A stretch of DNA of 64,000 nt from Solirubrobacter ginsenosidimutans (lineage in GTDB: Bacteria; Actinomycetota; Thermoleophilia; Solirubrobacterales; Solirubrobacteraceae): NCBI RefSeq assembly GCF_027587205.1, contig NZ_JAPDOD010000023.1, positions 89,691-153,690 on the forward strand, read 5' to 3'. The translations under genes and the position numbers were made by a program. This document shows positions 15,819 through 24,507 of the stretch, piece by piece; position 1 is the first letter of the stretch, and each line of letters starts with the position of its first letter. The notes beneath the pieces are model-generated. The model ran no database searches. It was given only the letters and a program-made list of their open reading frames with translations, and was not told the DNA's origin.

Positions 15819-16638
15819 CCGCCGCCCGCCCGAGCGCGCCCGCGGTCGGGTAGCGCTCCTGTGGGTCCTTCGCCATCGCCGTGCGCACCACGTCGTCCAG
15901 CGCGCGCGGCGCGTCCGGCGCGTGCGCGCTGACCAGCGGCGGCGGCTCGTCCATGTGGGCCAGCATCGTCGCCGCCGACACGGGCCGCGGGAACGGCACG
16001 ACGCCCGTCACCGCCTGGTAGAGCATGCAGCCGAGCGCGTAGACGTCGACGCGCGCGTCGATCCGCTCGCCCAGCAGCTGCTCGGGCGCCGCGTAGTCGC
16101 AGGAGCCCAGGAAGCTGCCCGCGCGCGTCAGCGGCTCGGCGGCGGAGCTGACGTTCTTCATCAGCCCGAAGTCGGTGAGGATGCAGTGCATCGCGTCGCC
16201 CTCGCCTTCGATCAGGACGTTGGCGGGCTTGACGTCGCGGTGGACGATGCCTCGGGCGTGCGCGGCGTCGAGCGCGTCGGCCACCTGCGCGATCAGCCGG
16301 GCCGCGACCGCCGCCTCGAGGCGCCCGCGCTTGAGCAGCGACCCGAGATCTGAGCCCTCGATGTACTGCATCGTCACGTACAGCCGCCCGTCCTTCGCAC
16401 CCGCCCCGTAGACCCGTACCACGTTCGGATGGCGGATCGAGACCTCGGCCTCGTACTCGCGCCTGAAGCGGATCCGGAACTCGCGGTCCTCGCTCAGCTC
16501 GGGGGCGATGACCTTCAGCGCGACGTCGCGCCCGAGCTTGAGATTTCGCGCCCGGTAGACCACGCCCATCGCGCCCCGGCCCGCGATTCCGAGGATCTCG
16601 TGATCGGCGAACGCGGCTCCAACGGTCAGTTCGTCCAT
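15799..16638 (-). CDS. Ser/Thr protein kinase (PknB-like, soluble)
   Basis: A 279-residue Hanks-type kinase with all catalytic elements: glycine loop GIAGRGAMGVVYRA (17-30), ATP-binding Lys42 in VALKV, Glu in the C-helix (RREYEAEVSI), HRDVKPAN (Asp135), DFG (156-158) and the APEQ motif. It stops right after the kinase fold, with no membrane segment and no PASTA domains, unlike PknB itself, so it is cytoplasmic or recruited by a partner. ATG at 16636-16638 gives the usual short N-terminus. It is divergent from a SigJ-like sigma factor, a plausible functional link. The C-terminal codons come from a tandem repeat. Confidence 0.9.
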   Translation of the reverse strand: MDELTVGAAFADHEILGIAGRGAMGVVYRARNLKLGRDVALKVIAPELSEDREFRIRFRREYEAEVSIRHPNVVRVYGAGAKDGRLYVTMQYIEGSDLGSLLKRGRLEAAVAARLIAQVADALDAAHARGIVHRDVKPANVLIEGEGDAMHCILTDFGLMKNVSSAAEPLTRAGSFLGSCDYAAPEQLLGERIDARVDVYALGCMLYQAVTGVVPFPRPVSAATMLAHMDEPPPLVSAHAPDAPRALDDVVRTAMAKDPQERYPTAGALGRAAVTATRS

Positions 16639-16731
16639 CGTCTCGTGCGTTCGTACCACTTCCGCGGGTACGCGCGCAACGACCGACCGATGAGTTCTCG
16701 CGCGAACCGACGTCAGAGGGGCATGAGCGCT

Positions 16732-17691
16732 ATGACCAACGCCATGACGACGGAGTTCGAACAGGCCCTCGAGCGGCACCGGCGTGAGTTGCATGTCCAC
16801 TGCTACCGCATGCTCGCCTCCTTCGAGGAGGCCGAGGACGCGCTGCAGGAGGCGTTCCTGCGCGCGTGGCGGGCGCGCGACGCCCAGAACGAGGAGGCCA
16901 ACGTCCGCGCGTGGCTCTACAAGATCGCCACCAACGTCTGCATCGACGCGATGCGCCGCAACAAGCGCCAGGTCCTGACCTTGACCTCCAAGGCCGAGGT
17001 CCCGTGGCTGCAGCCGTACCCGGACCGGCTGCTCGACGAGGTCGCGCCGAGCGAGCAGGAGCCGGACGCCCTCGTGGTCGCGCGCGAGACGGTCGAGCTG
17101 ACGTTCATCGCCCTGATCCAGCTGCTGCCGGCCCGCCAGCGCGCCGTCGTGATCCTGCGCGACGTCCTGGACTGGTCGGCTGCCGAGACCGCCGAGCTGC
17201 TCGACATCAGCGTCGCCTCGGCGAACAGCGCGCTGCAGCGGGGGCGCGAGACGCTGCGCAACGAGCTGCCGGAGCGCCCGTCCGAGCGGCGGGTGTCCGA
17301 CGAGCTCTCCGAGGAGGAACAGCGGCTGCTCGCCGGCTTCATCGCCGCGCACGAGGCCGGCGACGCTGAGGCCTCGGTGGCGCTGATGCGGGAGGACATC
17401 CGCTGCACGATGCCGCCGCAGCCGATGGTCTTCGACGGCCGCGACTCGCTCGCGCCGCTGCTGGAGACGGCGTTCGGCCCCGAGGGCCTCGGCGAGTGGC
17501 GCCTCGTCCCCACGCGCGCGAACCGGATGCCCGCCGCGGCGAGCTACCTGCGCAAGCGCGGGGAGACCGAGTGGCGCGCGTTCAAGTTCGACATCCTGCG
17601 CGTCGAGGACGGCGCGGTCGCCGAGATCACGACCTTCGATGCGACCCTGTTCGAGCAGTTCGGCCTGCCACTAGTGCTCGACGAGCGATGA
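16732..17691 (+). CDS. ECF sigma factor with C-terminal SnoaL-like domain (SigJ/TIGR02960 type)
   Basis: A 319-residue sigma factor. Region 2 (FEQALERHRRELHVHCYRML, EEAEDALQEAFLRAW, RAWLYKIATNVCID) and region 4 (IQLLPARQRAVVILRDVLDW, AAETAELLDISVASANSALQR) occupy residues 1-190; a SnoaL-like fold follows (GFIAAHEAGDAEASVALMRE, then KFDILRVEDGAVAEITTFD). In this class the C-terminal domain replaces a separate anti-sigma. ATG at 16723 is also in frame, but AGAGGGG (16715-16721) is spaced correctly only for 16732. It is divergent from a Ser/Thr kinase. Confidence 0.9.
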   Translation: MTNAMTTEFEQALERHRRELHVHCYRMLASFEEAEDALQEAFLRAWRARDAQNEEANVRAWLYKIATNVCIDAMRRNKRQVLTLTSKAEVPWLQPYPDRLLDEVAPSEQEPDALVVARETVELTFIALIQLLPARQRAVVILRDVLDWSAAETAELLDISVASANSALQRGRETLRNELPERPSERRVSDELSEEEQRLLAGFIAAHEAGDAEASVALMREDIRCTMPPQPMVFDGRDSLAPLLETAFGPEGLGEWRLVPTRANRMPAAASYLRKRGETEWRAFKFDILRVEDGAVAEITTFDATLFEQFGLPLVLDER

Positions 17692-17721
17692 ATTCACGCC
17701 GATGCGCGAGTCTCTAGGGCC

Positions 17722-18111
17722 ATGTTCAAGGACACCAAGGCCTTCAGCGGCTTCGCGGTAGACGACATCGACAAGGCGCGCGAGTTCTACGGCTCCGTGC
17801 TCGGCATCGCGCTGGGCGCCGAGGAGATGGGTCTGCTCACGCTCCTGCTCGGCGGCAACCGGCCCACGATCGTCTACCCGAAGCCCGACTTCGAGCCGGC
17901 GACCTACACGATCCTGAACTTCCCGGTCGAGGACATCGACGCCGCGGTCGACGAGCTGATCGAGCGCGGCGTGGCGATGGAGATCTACGACGGCTTCGGG
18001 CAGGACGAACGCGGCGTCTCGCGCGACGAGAACGGCCCGCCGATCGCGTGGTTCCGCGATCCCGCGGGCAACATCCTCGCGGTGCTGGAGGCCGCGGGGC
18101 CGGGCGCTTAG
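17722..18111 (+). CDS. VOC-family (glyoxalase/dioxygenase fold) protein
   Basis: A 129-residue vicinal-oxygen-chelate protein with the paired beta-alpha-beta-beta-beta pattern: FAVDDIDKAREFYGSVLGI near the N-terminus and IAWFRDPAGNILAVLEA at the end. Only some of the usual metal ligands are evident (no His at the first position), so it may be a binding protein rather than an enzyme, like many small VOC proteins. It overlaps the end of the convergent small membrane gene by four bases. Confidence 0.82.
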   Translation: MFKDTKAFSGFAVDDIDKAREFYGSVLGIALGAEEMGLLTLLLGGNRPTIVYPKPDFEPATYTILNFPVEDIDAAVDELIERGVAMEIYDGFGQDERGVSRDENGPPIAWFRDPAGNILAVLEAAGPGA

Positions 18112-18314
18112 GCGATCGGCTCGAGGTCGCGTTCGAAGTCGAACGCGGGCGCGGCTTGGGGGTCGGTCTCCGGCTCGGCGCCGCGTCCGCGGACCTTCGC
18201 GTAGAGGACGAAGCCGACCATCGCGATGATGGGGGCCAGATAGAGGAGGCTGGCGGCGAGGGATGTCACGCAGGCGAACACTCCCGCGACCGTACGTTCC
18301 GCCTGTGGGCTCAC
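18108..18314 (-). CDS. Small single-pass membrane protein
   Basis: A 68-residue frame with one hydrophobic helix (VTSLAASLLYLAPIIAMVGFVL, split here for length: ASLLYLAPIIAMVGFVL is its core), a positively charged stop-transfer (YAKVRGRG) and an acidic cytoplasmic tail (DPQAAPAFDFERDLEPIA). No family recognised. It is flanked by a convergent VOC gene (four-base overlap) and lies directly downstream of an MpsC-family gene on the same strand. Confidence 0.55.
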   Translation of the reverse strand: MSPQAERTVAGVFACVTSLAASLLYLAPIIAMVGFVLYAKVRGRGAEPETDPQAAPAFDFERDLEPIA

Positions 18315-18335
18315 GGTGAGAATGTCGCCGAAGGA

Positions 18336-18731
18336 CTAGGGGAGCTCGTGGTCGGCGACGAGGTCCGTCGGGCTGAGGACGAAGACCTCGCAGATCATGT
18401 CCGGGTTCTGCTGGTTGCCGCTCATGAATCCGATCACCGGGCGGCCGGTGGCGTGCTCGATCACCGCCTCGAAGCGCTCGCGCATGACCTCCTGGAAGAT
18501 CATCCGCTGCTGGATGACGGCGTGGCCCTGCCCGCCGTCGAGCAGCGTCTGCTCGACGCGGGTGAAGCCGCCGCGCAGCACGCAGACCACGAGGTCGTCG
18601 TGGTAATAGGTCTTGGCCTGGGTCGGCCCTCGCCCATAGAACTCCTTCAGCAGGGCGACCATGCCGTCGGAGATCGCGGTGAGCACGTCGCCGTGGGTGC
18701 CGTACAGGCTGTGGGCGTCGTGTTCGGTCAT
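18336..18731 (-). CDS. DUF2294/MpsC-family protein (paralogue 1)
   Basis: A 131-residue protein of the DUF2294 family (also called MpsC after a staphylococcal membrane-potential system). The conserved features are LKEFYGRGPTQAKTYYHDD, VVCVLRGGFTRVEQTLL, and the C-terminal ATGRPVIGFMSGNQQNPDM. The family is small, soluble and of unsettled function, often next to stress regulators. It is divergent from a second family member at 18845, with about 110 bases between them. Confidence 0.8.
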   Translation of the reverse strand: MTEHDAHSLYGTHGDVLTAISDGMVALLKEFYGRGPTQAKTYYHDDLVVCVLRGGFTRVEQTLLDGGQGHAVIQQRMIFQEVMRERFEAVIEHATGRPVIGFMSGNQQNPDMICEVFVLSPTDLVADHELP

Positions 18732-18844
18732 CGGTTCGATCGTATCCGCACGGGAGCGCTAGAGTCACGTCTTCGACCGCCGTCGGGTCTCGCCCTTCGC
18801 CTCGCGCGCGTCAGCTCCAGGGAGAGCGAGAGAGGACGCCATCC

Positions 18845-19210
18845 GTGGCGATTGCAGATGGTCCGCTCGACGGTGAAGCCCTGCTGTCGGCCATCACCGA
18901 CGCGATGATCGGCCTGCACGAGCGGTATTACCACCGTCCGCCGGTTACGGCCAAGTGCCAGCTGATGGGCGACGACCTGCTCGCCTGCGTGCTCGGCAGC
19001 GTCTACACCGACGTCGAGAAGACGCTGATCGAGATCGAGCGCGCCCCGATCGTCCAGGACAACCGAAACGCGTTCCAGCGCGCCATGGAGGGACGATTCA
19101 TCAGCGCGGTCGAGACGCTCTCCGGACGGGCAGTGGTCCTGTTCATCTCCAGCCACAACATCGGCCCGGACCTCGAGGTCGAGCTGTTCTTCTTCGCCGA
19201 CCCGCCCTGA
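18845..19210 (+). CDS. DUF2294/MpsC-family protein (paralogue 2)
   Basis: A 121-residue paralogue of the divergent neighbour. It keeps the same blocks (HERYYHRPPVTAKCQLMGDD, LACVLGSVYTDVEKTLI, LSGRAVVLFISSHNIGPDL) at clearly lower similarity, so the duplication is old. The GTG start follows a purine-rich AGAGAGGA stretch. Function is unknown; placement next to two stress sigma factors suggests a role in stress response (inference). Confidence 0.78.
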   Translation: MAIADGPLDGEALLSAITDAMIGLHERYYHRPPVTAKCQLMGDDLLACVLGSVYTDVEKTLIEIERAPIVQDNRNAFQRAMEGRFISAVETLSGRAVVLFISSHNIGPDLEVELFFFADPP

Positions 19211-19215
19211 GGCGC

Positions 19216-19995
19216 TCACGCGGCGGAGGCCGGCTGTTGCGAGGCCTCGTGCAGGCGCTCGATGGAGCGGGTGATCAGCCGCGAGACGTGCATCTGCGAG
19301 ACGCCCGTCATCTCGGCGATCTGCGACTGCAACCGGTCTTCGCGGAAGCGAAGGCGCAGGATCAGCCGCTCGCGCTCCCCGAGGACGCCCATCAGGTGCT
19401 CGAGGTCAGCGGCGTTCTCGGCCCGCTCGAAGCCCGGATCCACGAACGCGACGTCGTACGTCTCGCCGTTGTCGTTCCGGGGACGATCGAAGGAGGTCGC
19501 GTGGCGGGCCTTCGCGGCCTGCAGCGTCTCGATGACCTCCTCGGTCGTGGTGGCGGAGCGGGCGGCGATCTCGGTCACCGTCGGCGAGCGCCCCAGCTCA
19601 CCGGACAGTTCCGCGGTGAGCGCGTCGATACGTGACACGCGCTCCTGGAGCGGCCGGGGGACGCGAACCGACCAGCTGCGATCGCGGAAGTGGCGCTTGA
19701 GCTCGCCCAGGATCGTCGGGAAGGCGAACGACGTGAACGCCAGTCCGCGCTCGGGATCGAACCGGTCGATCGCCTTGATCAGGCCGATCGCAGCGACCTG
19801 CTCGAGGTCGTCGAGATCTTCTCGACTGTGTTCGTAGCGGCGCGCGAGTTGGCGTGCCAGCGGCATGAAGCGTTCGACGAGCGCCGCCCGCATCGTCGGG
19901 TCGACGGCAAGCTGTGCGAAGAGGTCGTGCTCCTTACGGAGCCGTTGTGGATCCGCTGACCACGTCTGGGTGTGACTGTTTGAGTGGCCGGGCAC
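19216..19995 (-). CDS. SigB/SigF/SigG-family RNA polymerase sigma factor (copy 1)
   Basis: A 259-residue alternative sigma factor of the group that in actinobacteria and bacilli runs general stress or developmental programmes. Region 2 (REDLDDLEQVAAIGLIKAID, FTSFAFPTILGELKRHFRD), region 3 (VPRPLQERVSRIDALTAELS) and region 4 (LGERERLILRLRFREDRLQS, QIAEMTGVSQMHVSRLI) are complete. This group is usually held by an RsbW-like anti-sigma kinase; the nearest candidate is at 47118. Its convergent neighbour is the second MpsC-family gene, six bases away. Confidence 0.92.
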   Translation of the reverse strand: MPGHSNSHTQTWSADPQRLRKEHDLFAQLAVDPTMRAALVERFMPLARQLARRYEHSREDLDDLEQVAAIGLIKAIDRFDPERGLAFTSFAFPTILGELKRHFRDRSWSVRVPRPLQERVSRIDALTAELSGELGRSPTVTEIAARSATTTEEVIETLQAAKARHATSFDRPRNDNGETYDVAFVDPGFERAENAADLEHLMGVLGERERLILRLRFREDRLQSQIAEMTGVSQMHVSRLITRSIERLHEASQQPASAA

Positions 19996-20119
19996 CGCGC
20001 ACCTCCGAGAACGCTCCGTTGAGCCGTTTCCGGAAGTCAGGAGGCGCTGCCACAGTCACGACGTCGCCTCACGATGCCCTCCTACGAGACAGACTACTCT
20101 CGTCGCTGTCCCTCGCGGC

Positions 20120-20881
20120 TCAGTTGGCGCCGGAGAGGATGTGCAGGCGCGCGAGTGATCGCCTGATCAGCCGTGAGACGTGCATCTGGGACATCCCGGT
20201 GATCTCGGCGATCTCGGATTGCAGGCGGTCCTCGCCGAAGCGCAGGCGCAGGATCAGTTGCTCGCGCTCGCCGAGGACGCGCATCAGGTGCCAGAGGTCC
20301 GCGGTGGTCTCGGCCTGGTCGAAGCCGGGATCCTCGATCGCGACGTCGACGGTCCGGCCGGCGCCGTCGATCGGCTGATCGAACGACGCCACCCGGCGCG
20401 CGCTCGCGGCCTCCAGTGCCTCGAGGACCTCTTCGATCGAGATCGACGAGCGCGTCGCGATCTCGGCCACGGTCGGCGAGCGCCCGAGTTCCGTGGACAG
20501 CTCCGTGGTGACCGCGTCGATCCGTGTCACGTGCTCTTGCAATCGACGTGGGAGGCGGATCGCCCACCCCCGGTCGCGGAAGTGGCGCTTGAGCTCGCCC
20601 ATCACGGTCGGAAAGGCGAAGGTCCCGAACGCCAGCCCGCGGGACACGTCGAACCGGTCGACCGCCTTGATCAGGCCGATGGCCGCGATCTGCTCGAGGT
20701 CGTCGAGGTCTTCGTGCCCGCCCTGGTAGCGACGGGCGAGCCGGCGAGCGATCGGCATGAAGTGGTCGATCACTTCAGCCCGACTGGACGGGTCGGTCGC
20801 GAGGCGCTCGAACAGCAGGCGCTCCGCGCGCAACCGCGCAGGGTCTGCCGACCACGTCAGCGCGGAACTGGGGACGGACAA
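20120..20881 (-). CDS. SigB/SigF/SigG-family RNA polymerase sigma factor (copy 2)
   Basis: A 253-residue tandem paralogue of the gene at 19216-19995. It keeps all regions (HEDLDDLEQIAAIGLIKAVD, FPTVMGELKRHFRDRGWAIR, QIAEITG-like EIAEITGMSQMHVSRLI). The two share most core positions but differ at the N-terminus and in the region 3-4 linker (SFDQPIDGAGRTVDVAIEDP here). GTG or ATG near 20879-20881 starts with SVPSSALTWSADPARLRAE, matching the WSADP start of copy 1. The tandem pair suggests two stress sigmas of overlapping specificity. Confidence 0.92.
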   Translation of the reverse strand: MSVPSSALTWSADPARLRAERLLFERLATDPSSRAEVIDHFMPIARRLARRYQGGHEDLDDLEQIAAIGLIKAVDRFDVSRGLAFGTFAFPTVMGELKRHFRDRGWAIRLPRRLQEHVTRIDAVTTELSTELGRSPTVAEIATRSSISIEEVLEALEAASARRVASFDQPIDGAGRTVDVAIEDPGFDQAETTADLWHLMRVLGEREQLILRLRFGEDRLQSEIAEITGMSQMHVSRLIRRSLARLHILSGAN

Positions 20882-21068
20882 CAGGTACCTCCGAACGCTC
20901 GGATGAGTCGCTACGGAAGTCAGGAAGCGCTGCTGACTCGGCTCGACTTGCCTCGCCTCGCCATGCCCTCCAGTGATGACGGTACTTCAACCATGTGCAA
21001 GATTTTAGAATCGGTGTTGAATTTGTGCCCGCTCTGACATTCCAAAAGGCTGACTCACATTTGACCAC

Positions 21069-21719
21069 TCAGGCGTCGATCAGGCCGTGGTCGAGGGCGT
21101 AGCGAACGAGCTCGGCGCGTGTGGTCCGGCGCAGCTTGTGCTGGATGTGCGAGCGGTGGGTCTCCACCGTGCGCATGCTGAGGAACAGGCGCTCCCCGAT
21201 CTCCGCGTTGGTGTGACCGAGCGCGATCAGGCGCAGGACCTCGAGCTCACGTTCGCTGAGGTCGTCGGGCGCCGCCGCCGCGGCGGCGGTGAGCTCGAGC
21301 GCCATCCGCGCGCCCATCTGGGGGTTCAGATACGTCCCGCCGCGTGCCACCGTCCGGATCGCCGTGACCAGCTCGGCGCCGGCGGCCTCCTTGAGCACGT
21401 AGGCGCGAGCACCCGCCCGCAGCGCCTCGCGCGCGAACGCGGGATCGCTCTGCATGGTCAGGACGACCACCGCGCACGTCGCCTTGACCTCCGCGATCGC
21501 GGTGAGGCTCGACGGGCCGGGCATGTTGAGGTCCAGCACGAGCACGTGCGGGCGCCGCTGCTCGACCAGCCGCAGCGCGTCCGGCACGTTGCCCGCCTCG
21601 CCGATGACGTGCAGGCCTTCTTGGCCCTGCAGCAGAAGCCGCAGCCCCGCGCGGACGACCTCATGATCGTCGGCGAGGACGATGTCGATCGCGGGCGGGT
21701 CCTCCGCGAGGTCTGACAT
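21069..21719 (-). CDS. NarL/LuxR-type response regulator (DosR/DevR-like)
   Basis: A 216-residue two-component regulator. The receiver domain (1-125) has the acidic pair Asp17-Asp18, phospho-acceptor Asp63 (LVLDLNMPGP), the switch Thr in VVVLTMQS and the conserved Lys in AYVLKEA. The LuxR helix-turn-helix occupies about 150-210 (LSERELEVLRLIALGHTNAE, MRTVETHRSHIQHKL). It probably pairs with the GAF histidine kinase at 22711, with one oxidoreductase gene between them. It is the best candidate to bind the inverted sites found about 65 bases before four starts in this window. Confidence 0.9.
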   Translation of the reverse strand: MSDLAEDPPAIDIVLADDHEVVRAGLRLLLQGQEGLHVIGEAGNVPDALRLVEQRRPHVLVLDLNMPGPSSLTAIAEVKATCAVVVLTMQSDPAFAREALRAGARAYVLKEAAGAELVTAIRTVARGGTYLNPQMGARMALELTAAAAAAPDDLSERELEVLRLIALGHTNAEIGERLFLSMRTVETHRSHIQHKLRRTTRAELVRYALDHGLIDA

Positions 21720-21743
21720 GCCGGCGACGATATCCCCCCGCGG

Positions 21744-22622
21744 CTAGACGACCGCACGAGCGGCGATGGCGTCCGCCGCCAGGCCGGCCTGCCGCGCGGC
21801 GAGCAAGCGGCTGCCGGTCATGTCGCCGACGGCGTAGATGTCTTCGACGCCGGTCACCCGCCCCGTCTCGTCGACGTCGGTGAAGCCGTTCGCCGCTCCC
21901 GGCGGCAGACCGCTCACGGCCCGCCCCACGAGGTGGGGTAGGGCGACGGCGATCTCGGCGGAGATCGTGCCGCCGCCCGCGAGCTCCAGGCGGCCGTCAT
22001 GGAACCGCTCGACCACGGTCTCGTCCATGAGGCCGATGCCGGATGCGAGCAGCCGGGCACTCAGCGGGTCGGTCGTCCGTTCGGCGGTGACGACCAGCAC
22101 ACGCAGCGCGACGCCCCGGTGGGCCGCCCATGCCGCGGTCTGTAGCGCGACCTCATACAGCGGAGGTGTCCACATGTTCGCCGAACGGGCGACGTACGCC
22201 ATCGACGCGACCGGCTCGAGCGCGGCGACGACGGCGCCCAGGTCCTCGAGTCCGCGAAACGGCACGGTGCCTTCGACGGCGACCGCCGGCCGCGTGCCCA
22301 GCGCGAGGATCAAGGTGTCGTAGAAGCGCTGAGCGCCTCCCTGCGTCAGCAACTCGCGCGCGCCGGGGTCGACCGCCTCGAGCGCGTCGCGGGTGAAGCG
22401 GAACCCGAGCTCGCCGGCGAGCTCGGCGAGCTCGACCCGCGCGGTCGTCGCCCGTAGGAACGGCGGGCCGGCGTCGAGCGACCGCGTGGTGACGTGGCGC
22501 TGCGGGGTGATGAGCTCGACGTCGAAGTGGCCGGGAGCCGCGGCCTGCAGTGCGCGCACCGCCGCCAGGCCGGCGACGCCGCCGCCCGCGACAAGGACCT
22601 TGCTGGACGGTTCCTCGGCCAT
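21744..22622 (-). CDS. FAD-dependent pyridine nucleotide-disulphide-type oxidoreductase (paralogue 1, short)
   Basis: A 292-residue flavoprotein related to type II NADH dehydrogenase and sulfide:quinone reductase. The N-terminal FAD motif VLVAGGGVAGLAAVRAL, the middle ALGTRPAV, and the second FAD motif VEDIYAVGDMTGSRLLAARQ are present. It is about 100 residues shorter than the paralogue at 24580 because it stops right after the last FAD contact and lacks the C-terminal membrane/quinone region. No redox cysteine pair is visible. It is divergent from the sensor kinase and upstream of the response regulator. Confidence 0.82.
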   Translation of the reverse strand: MAEEPSSKVLVAGGGVAGLAAVRALQAAAPGHFDVELITPQRHVTTRSLDAGPPFLRATTARVELAELAGELGFRFTRDALEAVDPGARELLTQGGAQRFYDTLILALGTRPAVAVEGTVPFRGLEDLGAVVAALEPVASMAYVARSANMWTPPLYEVALQTAAWAAHRGVALRVLVVTAERTTDPLSARLLASGIGLMDETVVERFHDGRLELAGGGTISAEIAVALPHLVGRAVSGLPPGAANGFTDVDETGRVTGVEDIYAVGDMTGSRLLAARQAGLAADAIAARAVV

Positions 22623-22710
22623 CGGACCAACCTACGGCGAGCGCTGCGGCTCGCGCCGGGGCGGAATACGTCGGCGCCCGGGGGAAAGCCGCAGTTAGGA
22701 TGCGGGGGGA

Positions 22711-24207
22711 GTGCCCGATCGCACCATCGACGAGCTCCTCGCGCTCGACGAAGCGACCCTCCGGCGATTGCTGGAGGCTGGACGGGCGCTGGTCGCGCAC
22801 CTCGACCTCGACGGCATCCTCGAGCTCTTGCTCGACGTCGCGACCGAGCTGACCGGCGCGCGCGAGGCCGCGATCGGCGTCATCGCTCGTCCGGCCACCG
22901 GCAGTTCCCTCGGCGTGCCGATCGTGATCCGCGGCGAGGTCTGGGGCGCGCTGCACTTGACCGAGAAGCGGGATGCGACCGAGTTCACGGCGGCCGATGA
23001 GCAGACGGCGACGGTGCTGGCCGGCTGGGCCGGGATCGCGATCGACAACGCCCGGCTCTACGAGGGCGTCCAGGTGCGCAAGCAGGAACTCGAGCGCGCG
23101 GTTGAGGGGCTCGAGGCGACGACCGCGATCGTGCGCGCCATCGGCACCGAGACCGACGTGGGTCGCGTCTTGGAGCTGATCGTCACGCGCGGGCGGGCGC
23201 TGATCGACGCTCGCTCGCTCGTGCTGCTGCTCGCCGAGGGGACGGAGCTCGTCGTCGCGGCGAGCGCGGGCCAGGTCGAGAGCCGCGCCGTCGGCTCACG
23301 GATCCCGATCGGAGGGACGGCCGCGGGGGAGGTCCTCTCCGCCGCGGGCCCGACGCGCATGACCGACGCGCAGACGATGCTGCGGCTCGAGGACGCCGGG
23401 CTCGGGGTCGTGGGCGCCGAGACCGGCATGCTGGTGCCGCTGGTGTATCGCCAGCACGCGCTCGGCATGCTCGCGGCGTTCGACAGCATGACCGGCGACG
23501 GCCAGTTCGACGCCGCGCAGGAGTCGTTGCTCGTGACGTTCGCGGCGAGCGCCGCGACCGCGGTGGCGACCGCCAAGACGGTCGAGCGCGAGCGCCTGCA
23601 CGACTCGCTGGCGGCGGCGGAGAGCGAACGCCGCCGCTGGGCGCGCGAGCTGCACGACGACACCTTGCAGGGTCTCGCGGGCCTGAGCGTCCTCTTGGCG
23701 TCTGCCGGCCCGGATGCCGATCGCCGCAGCGTGGACCTCGCGGTCGGGCTGGTCGCCGAACGGATCCAGGAACAGATCGAAGGGGTGCGCACGCTGATCA
23801 CCGAGCTGCGGCCCGCGGCGCTCGACCAGCTCGGCCTCAAACCGGCGCTGGAGAGCCTGCTCGCGCGCATCGGCACCGTCGAGGGCCTCGACGTAACCGG
23901 CGATCTCGAGATCGGGTCAGAACGCCTCGACCCCGAGCTTGAGACGACGATCTACCGCTTCGCCCAGGAAGCCCTGACCAACGTGGCCAAGCACGCCCGC
24001 GCCGAGCACCTGCGGGTCCGCATGCGGCGCGCGCCCGGCACGATCGAGCTCGAGATCGCCGACGACGGCAGCGGCTTCGATCCCGCCCGGCGCGGCGATG
24101 GCTTCGGCCTGGTCGGGATGAAGGAGCGCGCCGGCCTCGTCGGCGGCGCGATGCGTGTCGAGTCGTCGGTGGCCGGGACCACCGTGCACGGCTCGTTCCC
24201 GGCGTAG
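22711..24207 (+). CDS. GAF-domain sensor histidine kinase (DevS/DosT-like)
   Basis: A 498-residue kinase with no membrane segment. Order: N-terminal helix, GAF 1 (about 30-120), GAF 2 (about 145-295), HisKA_3 with phospho-acceptor in RRWARELHDDTLQG (His near 315), and HATPase (NVAKHARAEHLRVRM, DDGSGFDPARRGDGFGLVGM). In DevS-type kinases GAF 1 holds a heme-binding loop before the LGVPI..RGEVWG..YLTEKR segment; here residues run from GAREAAIGVIARPATGSS straight into LGVPIVIRGEVWGALHLTEK, so about 50-60 residues of that loop are missing. GTG start follows GGGGGGAG. Its partner is probably the response regulator at 21069. Confidence 0.88.
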   Translation: MPDRTIDELLALDEATLRRLLEAGRALVAHLDLDGILELLLDVATELTGAREAAIGVIARPATGSSLGVPIVIRGEVWGALHLTEKRDATEFTAADEQTATVLAGWAGIAIDNARLYEGVQVRKQELERAVEGLEATTAIVRAIGTETDVGRVLELIVTRGRALIDARSLVLLLAEGTELVVAASAGQVESRAVGSRIPIGGTAAGEVLSAAGPTRMTDAQTMLRLEDAGLGVVGAETGMLVPLVYRQHALGMLAAFDSMTGDGQFDAAQESLLVTFAASAATAVATAKTVERERLHDSLAAAESERRRWARELHDDTLQGLAGLSVLLASAGPDADRRSVDLAVGLVAERIQEQIEGVRTLITELRPAALDQLGLKPALESLLARIGTVEGLDVTGDLEIGSERLDPELETTIYRFAQEALTNVAKHARAEHLRVRMRRAPGTIELEIADDGSGFDPARRGDGFGLVGMKERAGLVGGAMRVESSVAGTTVHGSFPA

Positions 24208-24209
24208 GT

Positions 24210-24413
24210 CTACTCGTCCGCGCAGCCGGCGATGTGGACACGCTCGTAGCGGTCGTGGACGAAGACGTCGGCGCCGCCCGCGTCGCGCGTGGCCGCCAGT
24301 TCGGCCTCGGTCTCGCTGCCGTGCTCGGAGAGCGGCTCCTCCTCGCCCTCGCGCTGCACGTGCCAGGTCCCGAGCCGGTGCGGAATGACGTGGAGGGGAG
24401 CGGCGGAGGTCAT
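24210..24413 (-). CDS. Small DUF2188-like protein
   Basis: A 67-residue protein with the DUF2188 pattern: HVIPHRLGTWHVQREGEEE, then a helix (GSETEAELAATRDA) and a closing strand VFVHDRYERVHIAGC. These small proteins of unknown function often sit in stress and redox clusters. ATG at 24411-24413 is chosen because upstream in-frame sequence is not family-like. It is convergent with the histidine kinase (gap of two bases) and divergent from the FAD oxidoreductase. Confidence 0.65.
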   Translation of the reverse strand: MTSAAPLHVIPHRLGTWHVQREGEEEPLSEHGSETEAELAATRDAGGADVFVHDRYERVHIAGCADE

Positions 24414-24507
24414 TCCTGCAGGGTGAGCGCCGCCGCGCCGGCGTCCATCCGTGGAAGCCCGCAGCCCGGGCCGGAGGAGCCGCAGTTCGGGTTGCCCGTG
24501 CCGGCAT

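Noticed and set aside
20882..21068. Possible gene between the second sigma factor and the response regulator
   Set aside because: The only open frames are short, lack start context and have an unusual amino-acid mix; the local drop in GC fits a promoter region.
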